From contig CADECW010000045.1 of NCBI GenBank assembly GCA_902825855.1, positions 1-40,302 of the forward strand: DNA of 40,302 nucleotides, given 5' to 3'. A model generated the notes under the pieces. The model saw nothing but the letters and a program-made list of their open reading frames with translations, did not search any database and was not told the DNA's origin. Shown here in pieces: positions 18,340 to 25,394 of this stretch (position 1 is the stretch's first letter; every line of letters begins with the position of its first letter). Source of the DNA: an uncultured Rhodospirillales bacterium (GTDB lineage: Bacteria > Pseudomonadota > Alphaproteobacteria > Reyranellales > Reyranellaceae). The position numbers were made by a program, and so were the translations under genes.

Positions 18340-18363
18340 GGCGATTCCTCTAGGTTGCCGGCC

Positions 18364-19140
18364 ATGGCCAAGCAGCCCGATCCTAACGCACCCGGGGCGG
18401 CCGAACAGGCGTCCTTCGGCTATCGTGACGTGCCGGCCGCCGAAAAGGCAGGGCTGGTCCGCCAGGTCTTCGAGAGCGTGGCGCCGCGTTACGACCTGAT
18501 GAACGACCTGATGTCGGGCGGCGTGCACCGGCTCTGGAAGAACACTCTGGTCGACGTGCTGAACCCGCGGCCGGGAGAGAAGTTTCTCGATGTGGCGGGC
18601 GGCACGGGCGACGTCGCCTTCCGCCTTTATCGCCGCCAGGGTGAACGGCCCGACGTCACGGTATGCGACGTCAATGCGGCCATGCTGGCGGTCGGTCGCG
18701 ACCGCGCTGCCGATCGCGGAATGCTGAAGGGGCTGACCTGGGCGACCGGCGATGCCGAGAATCTTCCTTTCCCCGACCGCTCGTTCGACGGCTACACGAT
18801 TGCCTTCGGGCTGCGCAACGTCACCGACATCGACAAGGCATTGGGCGAGGCGCACCGCGTGCTGAAGCCGGGCGGGCGCTTCTACTGCCTGGAGTTCAGC
18901 AAGGTGACGTCGGCCCCGATCGGCCGCGTCTACGACGCCTATTCCAGCCGCGCGCTGCCGTTCTTCGGCGGCATCGTCGCCAACGACGCCGACTCCTATC
19001 GATATCTCCATGAGAGCATCCGCCGCTTCCCGCCACAACGCGAGCTCGCCCGGCGCATGCGCGAACAGGGCTTCGCCAACGTGACGTGGCGCGACCTGAC
19101 GCTGGGCGTCGTCGCCCTGCATGCGGGCTGGCGGATATGA
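18364..19140 (+). CDS. ubiE: Demethylmenaquinone/ubiquinone C-methyltransferase
   Basis: Catalyses the SAM-dependent C-methylation of the benzoquinol ring in ubiquinone (and menaquinone, where made) synthesis. 258 residues. Family signatures include VFESVAPRYDLMNDLMSGGVH (residues 36-55), SAM motif I FLDVAGGTGD (74-83), AFGLRNVTD and the C-terminal RFYCLEFSKV region, all near-textbook UbiE. The ATG at 18364 is chosen because the family N-terminus begins soon after; the frame is open far upstream but only antisense to the SDR gene. Its promoter must lie within the short 24-base gap or inside the divergent SDR gene. ubiB follows after 86 bases. Confidence 0.95.
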   Translation: MAKQPDPNAPGAAEQASFGYRDVPAAEKAGLVRQVFESVAPRYDLMNDLMSGGVHRLWKNTLVDVLNPRPGEKFLDVAGGTGDVAFRLYRRQGERPDVTVCDVNAAMLAVGRDRAADRGMLKGLTWATGDAENLPFPDRSFDGYTIAFGLRNVTDIDKALGEAHRVLKPGGRFYCLEFSKVTSAPIGRVYDAYSSRALPFFGGIVANDADSYRYLHESIRRFPPQRELARRMREQGFANVTWRDLTLGVVALHAGWRI

Positions 19141-19226
19141 ATGTCTTGCCGCGCCATGTGATCATGAGGCTTCGCTGTGCTCGGGACGACGGACATGAGC
19201 GGGTGCGGAGGCCCGCGGTCCGGTAA

Positions 19227-20756
19227 ATGCTGCGCGCCCTCCGCAATTCCTGGCGCCTGCTGCGCATGGCGCTGAGCCTCGCGCGGCACGATGCGCTGTT
19301 TCCATTGGAGATCCTGGGCATCACGCCGGCGCTGGTCGTCTGGGCCCGCCTGTTCGCGCGGCACCGCGATGCGCGCAGGCCGGGCGAGCGGCTGACGGCG
19401 GCGCTGCAGGAGATGGGCCCGTCCTTCATCAAGCTCGGCCAGGCCCTCTCGACCCGCGCCGACCTCTTGAGCGAGCAGGTCGCCGCCGACCTGGCACAAC
19501 TGCAGGATCATCTGCCCGCCTTTTCCGGCACCGAGGCCAAGCGCATCATCGAAGCCGAGCTCGGCCAGCCGATCGACGCGCTGTTCACAAGCTTCGACGA
19601 GACGCCGGTCGCCGCCGCCTCGATCGCCCAGGTGCATTTCGCCGTCACCACCGACGGCCGCGAGGTCGCGGTCAAGGTGCTGCGGCCCGGCATCGAGCTC
19701 GCCTTCGAGCGCGATCTCGATCTCTTCTACTGGGTGGCCGAACTGGTCGAGCGTACCCAGCCCCGCTATCGCCGCCTGAAGCCGGTCGATTCGGTGCGCG
19801 CCTTCGCCGACGTCGTGCGCGTCGAGATGGACCTGCGCATGGAGGCGGCGGCCGCCGAGGAGCTGGGTGAGAACTTCGTCGACGATCCAGGCTATCGGGC
19901 GCCGACCATCGACTGGGACCGCACGGCCGAGCGCGTGCTGACGCTCGAACGCATCGACGGAATCCCGATCGGCGATCGCGATGCCATCGTGGCCGCCGGC
20001 CACGATCCCAACGAGGTCATGAAGAAGGCGGCGGAGGCTTTCTTCTACCAGGTGTTCCGTGACGGCTTCTTCCACGCCGACATGCATGGCGGCAACGCCT
20101 TCGTCGACCGCTCGGGCCACATCGTGCCGGTCGACTTCGGCATCATGGGCCGCATCGATGAGGACACGCGCGGCTATCTCGCCGAGCTTCTGGTCGCCTT
20201 CCTGCGCCGCGACTATCGCGCGGTGGCCGAGGTGCAGTTCCGCGCCGGCTACGTGCCGCCCGACCAGTCGCGCGAGATGTTCGCCCAGGCCTGCCGCTCG
20301 ATCGGCGAGCCGATCTTCGGCAAGCCGAGCCATCAGATCTCGATCGCACGCCTGCTGGCGCAGCTCCTGCGCGTCACCGAGCAGTTCGAGATGGCGGTGC
20401 AGCCGCAGCTCCTGCTGCTGCAGAAGACCATGCTGATGGCCGAGGGCATGGGAACCAGGCTCAATCCCCACGTCAACATCTGGGAGCTGGCGCGGCCTTT
20501 GATCGAGGAGTGGATGCAGACCCACTTCGGTCCGCGCGCCACGATCGGCCGGGCCGCCGAGGACGTGATGCAGGGCCTGCGCCGCCTGCCGCGCCTGATC
20601 GACAGCCTGCATCTCGTGGCCGAGCACGAGCGCCGCAAGGCCGAACGCGAAGCCCTCAATCCGCCCCCGGTGCCCGGCCGCGGCTGGCGCCCGGGCTTCT
20701 CCGAAATCATCGCCGTCCTCGCCCTGATCGCCGCCATCGTCGCGTGGTGGCACTAG
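19227..20756 (+). CDS. ubiB: UbiB/ABC1 family atypical kinase (ubiquinone biosynthesis)
   Basis: Membrane-associated atypical kinase/ATPase needed for ubiquinone synthesis; it supports the hydroxylation complex instead of doing the hydroxylation itself. 509 residues. Diagnostic features: KxGQ motif KLGQ at 69-72, alanine-rich nucleotide loop AAASIAQVH at 129-137, ATP lysine K150, catalytic-loop HADMHGGN at 283-290 and DFG at 303-305. A hydrophobic C-terminal helix (about 491-507, ending AWWH) would anchor it in the membrane. It follows ubiE directly, the usual alphaproteobacterial order, and the two are probably cotranscribed. No strong ribosome site precedes the ATG. Confidence 0.95.
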   Translation: MLRALRNSWRLLRMALSLARHDALFPLEILGITPALVVWARLFARHRDARRPGERLTAALQEMGPSFIKLGQALSTRADLLSEQVAADLAQLQDHLPAFSGTEAKRIIEAELGQPIDALFTSFDETPVAAASIAQVHFAVTTDGREVAVKVLRPGIELAFERDLDLFYWVAELVERTQPRYRRLKPVDSVRAFADVVRVEMDLRMEAAAAEELGENFVDDPGYRAPTIDWDRTAERVLTLERIDGIPIGDRDAIVAAGHDPNEVMKKAAEAFFYQVFRDGFFHADMHGGNAFVDRSGHIVPVDFGIMGRIDEDTRGYLAELLVAFLRRDYRAVAEVQFRAGYVPPDQSREMFAQACRSIGEPIFGKPSHQISIARLLAQLLRVTEQFEMAVQPQLLLLQKTMLMAEGMGTRLNPHVNIWELARPLIEEWMQTHFGPRATIGRAAEDVMQGLRRLPRLIDSLHLVAEHERRKAEREALNPPPVPGRGWRPGFSEIIAVLALIAAIVAWWH

Positions 20757-20765
20757 CCCTTACGC

Positions 20766-20790
20766 GTCATCCCGACCGGAGCGCGAAGCG
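20766..20790. repeat. Left arm of palindromic repeat
   Basis: Begins GTCATCCCGACCGGAGCG and continues GCGAAGCG, the same as the first 25 bases of the complete element at 24784. After this point the sequence departs. It lies 10 bases after the ubiB stop codon, and only the outer left arm is retained. Confidence 0.7.
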
Positions 20791-20864
20791 ATGTGGGGCA
20801 ATGACGGATTGTATGCAACCGATAATAGTGGGGCACATGGGACGGCAACCGGTAGCTTTCCAGC

Positions 20865-21148
20865 ATGAAACGCAATCCGGTCGTCTACATTCTTGCCAGT
20901 TCGAACAGACGTGCCCTCTACATCGGCCGACCGACCTTCCGCGCCGCCTCGAAGAGCACCGTGATGGAAAGGTGCATCACACCGCCCGTTACAACATCAA
21001 TTCCCTGATCTATTTTGAGGCGCACTAAACCGCGCCCGATGCTATTGCACGAGAGAAGCAGCTGAAGAAATGGAGAAGGGAGAAGAAGCTCGTCCTCATA
21101 AACCGGTCGAATCCGGATTGGCGGGATCTGAGCGGCGAGATCCACTGA
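20865..21148 (+). pseudogene. Decayed GIY-YIG endonuclease-family gene
   Basis: Three reading-frame pieces together spell a small GIY-YIG nuclease-superfamily protein of the UPF0213/YhbQ-like type. The ATG at 20865 begins MKRNPVVYILASSNRRALYIG, holding the GIY and YIG positions as VYI and YIG. Near 20925 the frame must shift to continue TDLPRRLEEHRDGKVHHTARY and then NINSLIYFEAH. There TAA interrupts where relatives have a sense codon. The same frame resumes with TAPDAIAREKQLKKWRREKK and ends NPDWRDLSGEIH before TGA at 21146-21148. One frameshift and one nonsense codon make it non-functional as read. Repeats flank it on both sides. Confidence 0.82.
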
Positions 21149-21158
21149 GCACCATCTT

Positions 21159-21260
21159 GTCATCCCGACCGCAGCGCGAAGCGCGAAGTGGAGGGACCTG
21201 TTCATGGCCATCGATCAATGACGAGGTCCCTCCACTCCGCTTCGCTCCGGTCGGGATGAC
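21159..21260. repeat. Long palindromic repeat element, copy A
   Basis: The left arm at 21159-21199 and the right arm at 21224-21260 are inverted copies with a few mismatches and short bulges, around a 24-base loop. Transcribed RNA would fold into a long hairpin. The outer ends are GTCATCCCGACC and GGTCGGGATGAC; the inner ends are GGAGGGACCT and AGGTCCCTCC. Copy B at 24784-24875 shares the arms and a related loop. No coding frame lies inside. It is best described as a REP/MITE-like intergenic element. Confidence 0.85.
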
Positions 21261-21318
21261 GGGATTGGGTCGATCCGGTCGGGATGACGGGATTGGGTCG
21301 CTCGGGTCGGAATGACGG
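21247..21318. repeat. 28-base tandem repeat of the palindrome end
   Basis: The right end of copy A, from CCGGTCGGGATGACGGGATT to GGGTCG, is repeated with a 28-base period starting at 21247 and 21275, with a partial, more diverged third unit at 21303 (GGGTCGGAATGACGG). The array ends just before the likely start of the TauE/SafE gene, so it may form part of that leader. Confidence 0.75.
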
Positions 21319-21325
21319 TGACCAG

Positions 21326-22066
21326 GTGACAATCGATCAGACCATCTTCGGCCTTGCGGTCTTCCTGCTGGCGGGAACGGTCAAGGGGCTGGTCGGGCTC
21401 GGCTTGCCGACCATCGTCATTGCGCTGACGACGCTGGTGCTGCCGTTGACCGAGTCGATCGCAATGATCGCGCTGCCGACCATCTTTTCCAATGTCTGGC
21501 AGGCGGCGGTGGGCGGCAACTTCTGGCGGATCCTGCGCCGCCAGTGGCCGTTGATCGTACCGCTGGCGATCGGGCTCTATCTCACCATGTGGATGGTCGG
21601 CCAGAAAGGGCCCGACTGGGCCTTCATCGTCCTGGCAGCTGTCCTGATCGTCTATAGCTGCCTCGGCCTGCTGCGCATCCGCCTGCACATCCACGCCGAT
21701 CTGGAGAAGCCGCTGGCGCCGGTGATCGGCGCGATCTCGGGGTTCGTCGCCGGCGTCGTCGGTGTGCCGATCATTCCCCTCATGCCCTACCTGCAGGGCC
21801 TCGACATCAAGCCTTCCGAGCTCGTGCAGACGCTGGGCGTGGTGCTCTGCGCCACCTCCTTCACGCTCACGTTTTCGCTATTGAGCTTCGGCCTGTTGGA
21901 CGGCCCTCGCGCCATCGTCTCGGCGGCCGCGGTGGTGCCGGCGCTGGCAGGCATGTGGGTCGGCCAGCGGATCCGCCGCCGCCTGTCGGTCGAGCAGTTC
22001 CGCCTGGCCGTGTTCTGGGCCTTGCTGCTCACGGGGCTGTATACTTTCGCCAGCCGGGTGTTGTGA
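21326..22066 (+). CDS. TauE/SafE family membrane transporter
   Basis: Predicted inner-membrane permease of 246 residues in the family linked to export of sulfite, sulfoacetate or related organic anions. The sequence is hydrophobic with about eight spans in two similar halves. The family motif appears as AGTVKGLVGLGLPTIVIAL near residue 15 and its repeat as GAISGFVAGVVGVPIIPLMP near 135. I take GTG 21326 as the start because the residues before it would be encoded by the repeat array; the frame is open to 21284. It sits between ubiB and coaBC, with only 13 bases to coaBC. The substrate is unknown. Confidence 0.83.
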   Translation: MTIDQTIFGLAVFLLAGTVKGLVGLGLPTIVIALTTLVLPLTESIAMIALPTIFSNVWQAAVGGNFWRILRRQWPLIVPLAIGLYLTMWMVGQKGPDWAFIVLAAVLIVYSCLGLLRIRLHIHADLEKPLAPVIGAISGFVAGVVGVPIIPLMPYLQGLDIKPSELVQTLGVVLCATSFTLTFSLLSFGLLDGPRAIVSAAAVVPALAGMWVGQRIRRRLSVEQFRLAVFWALLLTGLYTFASRVL

Positions 22067-22079
22067 TAGGCTGGAGGCC

Positions 22080-23315
22080 ATGCTCAAGGGCAAGCGGATT
22101 CTGCTGATCGTCGCGGGGGGCATCGCTGCGTTCAAATCGCTCGAGCTCATCCGCCGCCTGCGCGAACGCGGTGCATCGGTACGCTGTGTGCTGACCGAGT
22201 CCGGGGCCAAGTTCGTCACGCCGCTGTCGCTGCAGGCGCTGAGCGAGGACCGCGTCTACAGCGACATGTTCTCGCTGACCGACGAAAGCGAGATGGGCCA
22301 CATCCAGCTCTCGCGCGATGCCGACCTGCTGGTCGTGGCGCCGGCGACGGCCGACATCATGGCGCGGATGGCCTCCGGCATGGCCGATGATCTGGCGGCG
22401 ACCGTGCTGCTCGCCACCGACAAGCCGGTGCTCGCTGCACCGGCGATGAACGTCCGCATGTGGACCCATGCCGCCACTGTGGCCAACGTTCAGACCTTGA
22501 AGCAGCGCGGCGTCCACTTCGTCGGTCCCAACGACGGCGCCATGGCCTGCAACGAGTTCGGCCCGGGCCGCATGTCCGAACCGTCAGAGATCGCGGACGC
22601 GATCGAAGGCCTGCTGGTTCCCGCTGCAGCCGAGCGACCGCTGGCTGGCAAGCGCGCCGTTGTGACGTCCGGCCCGACGCGCGAGGCGATCGATCCGGTG
22701 CGCTACATCTCCAATCATTCCTCGGGCAAGCAAGGCCATGCCATCGCCTCGGCTCTGGCGGCGCTCGGTGCGGACGTGACGCTGGTCAGCGGACCGGTAG
22801 CCATCGCCGATCCGGTGGGCGTGGCGACCGTTCACGTCGACTCTGCCGACCAGATGCTGGCTGCGTGTCTCGCCGCCGGCCGGATCGACCTGGCCGTCTG
22901 CGCCGCCGCCGTGGCCGACTGGAAGGCCGCCCGCCCGGCGGGTTCCAAGATCAAGAAGAAAGCCGGAGCACCGCCGCCCGGCATCGAGCTCGCGCCCAAT
23001 CCCGACATCCTTGCCACGCTCTCAAAGCCCGGCCCGCAGCGGCCGGCACTGGTCGTGGGCTTCGCTGCCGAGACCGAGAACCTGGTGGCCAACGCCATCG
23101 ACAAGCGTCAGCGCAAGGGCTGCGACTGGATCGTCGCCAACGATGTCTCACCCGCCGTCGGCACGTTCGGCAGCGAGCGCAACACGGTGCACCTCGTCAG
23201 CGCCTCCGGCGTCGAAGACTGGCCGACCTTGACCAAGGGCGAGGTCGCCATGCGGCTGGCCGGCCGCATTGCCCTGCACTTTGGCCTGCCGCCGAAAGCC
23301 GAGGCAGCAGAATGA
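22080..23315 (+). CDS. coaBC: Bifunctional phosphopantothenoylcysteine decarboxylase / phosphopantothenate-cysteine ligase
   Basis: Two consecutive steps of coenzyme A synthesis: joining 4-phosphopantothenate to cysteine (CoaB) and decarboxylating the product (CoaC). 411 residues. The FMN-dependent CoaC half has the catalytic histidine H74 in GHIQLSR, the PAMN motif at 121-124 and the active cysteine C157 in [10 protein letters not shown]. The CoaB half starts near residue 190 with [20 protein letters not shown] and [10 protein letters not shown], then [13 protein letters not shown] lies just upstream of the ATG. It overlaps dut by four bases, the common alphaproteobacterial coaBC-dut pairing. 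Confidence 0.96.
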   Translation: MLKGKRILLIVAGGIAAFKSLELIRRLRERGASVRCVLTESGAKFVTPLSLQALSEDRVYSDMFSLTDESEMGHIQLSRDADLLVVAPATADIMARMASGMADDLAATVLLATDKPVLAAPAMNVRMWTHAATVANVQTLKQRGVHFVGPNDGAMACNEFGPGRMSEPSEIADAIEGLLVPAAAERPLAGKRAVVTSGPTREAIDPVRYISNHSSGKQGHAIASALAALGADVTLVSGPVAIADPVGVATVHVDSADQMLAACLAAGRIDLAVCAAAVADWKAARPAGSKIKKKAGAPPPGIELAPNPDILATLSKPGPQRPALVVGFAAETENLVANAIDKRQRKGCDWIVANDVSPAVGTFGSERNTVHLVSASGVEDWPTLTKGEVAMRLAGRIALHFGLPPKAEAAE

Positions 23316-23794
23316 AAGGTGTCGAGTCCGTCGAGATCGAGGTGATGCGCCTCGCCCATGCCCGCGACCTTGCCCTGCCGGACTATGCCACGGCTGCCGC
23401 GGCCGGCGCCGACCTGCTGGCGGCCATCGACCAGGACATCGTGTTGGCGCCGCTGGAGCGCAAGATCGTGCCGACCGGCATCTCGATCGCGCTACCGGTC
23501 GGCTTCGAGGCCCAGGTCCGGCCGCGATCTGGCCTGGCGGCCAAGAACGGGGTGACTCTGGTCAATGCGCCGGGCACCATCGATGCCGACTATCGGGGAG
23601 AGATCGGCGTCATTCTGATCAATCTTTCGAAGGAGCCATTCCGCATCAGTCGCGGCATGCGAATTGCACAGTTGGTAGTGGCCCGGCATGCCCGGGCCGT
23701 GTGGCGTGAAGTAGGCGAGCTCGATCGGACGGCGCGTGGCGCCGGGGGTTTCGGATCGACGGGAGTGACGGCGGGATCGGCCAAAAGCGCCTAA
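23312..23794 (+). CDS. dut: dUTP diphosphatase
   Basis: Hydrolyses dUTP to dUMP and pyrophosphate, keeping uracil out of DNA and supplying dUMP for thymidylate synthesis. 160 residues, as expected for the trimeric enzyme. All five motifs are visible: AGADLLA (31-37), PRSGLA (71-76), [17 protein letters not shown] (88-104) with catalytic D91, [10 protein letters not shown] (114-123), and the C-terminal arm [10 protein letters not shown] (142-151). The start overlaps the coaBC stop (ATGA). It is a functional complement to nrdAB at the other end of the window. Confidence 0.96.
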   Translation: MKGVESVEIEVMRLAHARDLALPDYATAAAAGADLLAAIDQDIVLAPLERKIVPTGISIALPVGFEAQVRPRSGLAAKNGVTLVNAPGTIDADYRGEIGVILINLSKEPFRISRGMRIAQLVVARHARAVWREVGELDRTARGAGGFGSTGVTAGSAKSA

Positions 23795-23818
23795 GGCGCC
23801 TGAGGAGACGCACTGGGG

Positions 23819-24286
23819 ATGCCTCGGCTCAGCAAGAAAACCATGTTCGCGATCGAGGCCGTGCTCGACGTAGCCTGCCATGTCGGCGAGCATCCGGTGC
23901 GCAGCGGCGACATCACCGAGCGCCAGCGCATTCCCAAACGCTATCTCGAGCAGGTCCTGCAGCACATGGTGCGGGCGGGCATCCTGGCCGGCAAGCGCGG
24001 TCCACGCGGCGGCTATCGCCTGGGCCGCGAGCAGCAGAAGATCACCCTCGGTGAGGTCGTGCGTGTTGTGCGCAAGCTCGAGGCCGAGACCGAGCCCAAC
24101 GATCCGTCGACCGGCTCGCCGCTCGCCCACGAGGTCGTGTGGCCGATGTGGGAGAAGCTGCGCGACGAGATGATGGCTCAGCTCGACAACATCACCATCG
24201 AAGATCTTTGCCAGCGCGCGCGTGCCAAGGGGCTGGATCAGCCCGTCCCCGGCCAGCCGCCGCCGGCCGAGCGCATTGCCGTTTGA
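23819..24286 (+). CDS. Rrf2 family transcriptional regulator
   Basis: DNA-binding regulator of 155 residues. The N-terminal winged helix is typical of Rrf2 proteins: KKTMFAIEAVLDVA, then IPKRYLEQVLQHMVRAGILAGKRGPRGGYRLGRE (about 38-71), with the beta-wing GPRGGY. The three-cysteine cluster that binds an iron-sulfur centre in IscR and NsrR is absent; the only cysteines are C20 and one near 141. It therefore probably senses something else or is a structural regulator like CymR. It follows dut by 24 bases and precedes the CMD-family gene by 57, which may be a target. The target and signal are not visible. Confidence 0.85.
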   Translation: MPRLSKKTMFAIEAVLDVACHVGEHPVRSGDITERQRIPKRYLEQVLQHMVRAGILAGKRGPRGGYRLGREQQKITLGEVVRVVRKLEAETEPNDPSTGSPLAHEVVWPMWEKLRDEMMAQLDNITIEDLCQRARAKGLDQPVPGQPPPAERIAV

Positions 24287-24343
24287 TCTTTTGATCGCGT
24301 GAACCGATAACTCCGCCCGTTCATTGAACTGGAGGAGTGACCG

Positions 24344-24769
24344 ATGGCCAAGGCCAAGGCGGCTAAGAAAGCCAAGCCCAATCCGCGCAACAAGAAGCTC
24401 TACGACGACGGCATGAAGGTGCGCAAAGCCGTGCTGGGCGCTGGCTACGTCGACAATTCGCTGGCGGGCGCGGCCAACGACGACTTCATGATGTCGTTCC
24501 AGGACGTCACCACCGAGTATTGCTGGGGCTATGTGTGGACGAGGCCCGGCCTGCCGAAGAAGACGCGCTCGATGCTGAACCTCGCCATGCTGGCGGCGCT
24601 GAATCGCGGTCCCGAGCTCAAGCTGCACGTCAACGGCGCACTCAACAACGGCCTCACCAAGGAAGAGATCAAGGAGATCTTCCTGCAGGTCGCGATCTAT
24701 TGCGGCATCCCGGCCAGCCTCGACGCCTTCAAGACCGCGAGCGCGGTATTCAAGGAACGTGGGATCTGA
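24344..24769 (+). CDS. Carboxymuconolactone decarboxylase family protein
   Basis: A 141-residue all-helical protein of the CMD/AhpD-like family. The second half, AMLAALNRGPELKLHVNGALNN followed by GLTKEEIKEIFLQ, closely follows PcaC (4-carboxymuconolactone decarboxylase), and there is no AhpD-type CxxC pair. This suggests a decarboxylase-like role on a gamma-lactone acid. No other beta-ketoadipate pathway genes are near, so the pathway is uncertain. The N-terminus is unusually lysine-rich (AKAKAAKKAKPNPRNKK). GGAGGAG precedes the ATG. It ends just before repeat copy B. Confidence 0.85.
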   Translation: MAKAKAAKKAKPNPRNKKLYDDGMKVRKAVLGAGYVDNSLAGAANDDFMMSFQDVTTEYCWGYVWTRPGLPKKTRSMLNLAMLAALNRGPELKLHVNGALNNGLTKEEIKEIFLQVAIYCGIPASLDAFKTASAVFKERGI

Positions 24770-24783
24770 GACACGACAACACC

Positions 24784-24875
24784 GTCATCCCGACCGGAGC
24801 GCGAAGCGCGAAGGGACCTATTCATGGCGATCGATCGATCACTAGGTCCCTGCGCTTCGCTCCGGTCGGGATGAC
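24784..24875. repeat. Long palindromic repeat element, copy B
   Basis: The left arm at 24784-24819 and the right arm at 24844-24875 form an inverted repeat around a 24-base loop that is clearly related to the loop of copy A (both contain TTCATGGC followed by a run of ATCGATC). The arms lack the GGAGTGGAG segment present in copy A, so the stem is shorter by about five base pairs on each side. It lies between the CMD gene and the GNAT gene. Confidence 0.85.
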
Positions 24876-24892
24876 GGGGCTATTATTGCGGC

Positions 24893-24917
24893 CTTCGCTC
24901 ACATCGGTCGGGATGAC
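24893..24917. repeat. Fragment of palindromic repeat right arm
   Basis: CTTCGCTC, four unrelated bases, then CGGTCGGGATGAC repeat the outer right arm of the neighbouring element. The fragment abuts the start codon of the GNAT gene, leaving almost no other leader sequence. Confidence 0.6.
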
Positions 24918-24923
24918 GTGGTT

Positions 24924-25394
24924 ATGCCCATTCGCAGGGCCAAGGCAGGAGAAGCTGCATTGCTTACCGCGCTGTGCGTGCGGTCGAAGGCGCATTGGGG
25001 CTACGATGCCGCGTTCATGGCATTGAGCGCGGCGGCGTTGGAGGTGAACGAGGACGACATCGCCGTTGGCCGCGTCCTCGTGGCGATCGACGATGCCGGT
25101 GGCGTGATGGGCATGGCCTGTGTCGTGCCCGACGGGGACGTGGCCGACCTCGACTCCCTGTTCGTCGACCCGCCGGCGATCGGCGGCGGCTCCGGCCGAG
25201 CGTTGTTCGAAGCAGCCGTTGCTCTTGCGCGAAAACAAGGTGCCAGCCGCATGACCATCCTGGCCGATCCGAATGCCGCCGCCTTCTACGAGCGCATGGG
25301 TGCTCGCTATCTGCGGAATGCGCCGTCGGATGCCATTCCCGGCCGCACGCTTCCCTTCTATGAGTACGACCTCACCTCGAGGACCCCGGCATGA
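24924..25394 (+). CDS. GNAT family N-acetyltransferase
   Basis: Predicted acetyl-CoA-dependent acetyltransferase of 156 residues. Motif A of the GNAT fold is DLDSLFVDPPAIGGGSGRALFEAA (about residues 77-100), with the pyrophosphate-binding GGGSGRAL, and motif B follows as ILADPNAAAFYERMGARYL. The substrate is unknown. I chose ATG 24924; a GTG two codons earlier lies inside a repeat fragment. No ribosome site is evident because the repeat reaches the start. The stop overlaps the next gene by four bases (ATGA), making this the first gene of a three-gene coupled unit. Confidence 0.85.
   Translation: MPIRRAKAGEAALLTALCVRSKAHWGYDAAFMALSAAALEVNEDDIAVGRVLVAIDDAGGVMGMACVVPDGDVADLDSLFVDPPAIGGGSGRALFEAAVALARKQGASRMTILADPNAAAFYERMGARYLRNAPSDAIPGRTLPFYEYDLTSRTPA

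Noticed and set aside
17623..18363. An in-frame upstream extension of ubiE
   Set aside because: It lies wholly antisense to the SDR gene, and UbiE family similarity begins after the ATG at 18364.
19141..19226. A short ATG-started frame between ubiE and ubiB as a small gene
   Set aside because: It encodes only six residues before a stop and has no ribosome site.
20757..24923. CRISPR-like array because of the recurring repeats
   Set aside because: The repeats are long imperfect palindromes and a contiguous 28-base tandem with no unique spacers of even size, and no cas genes are present.
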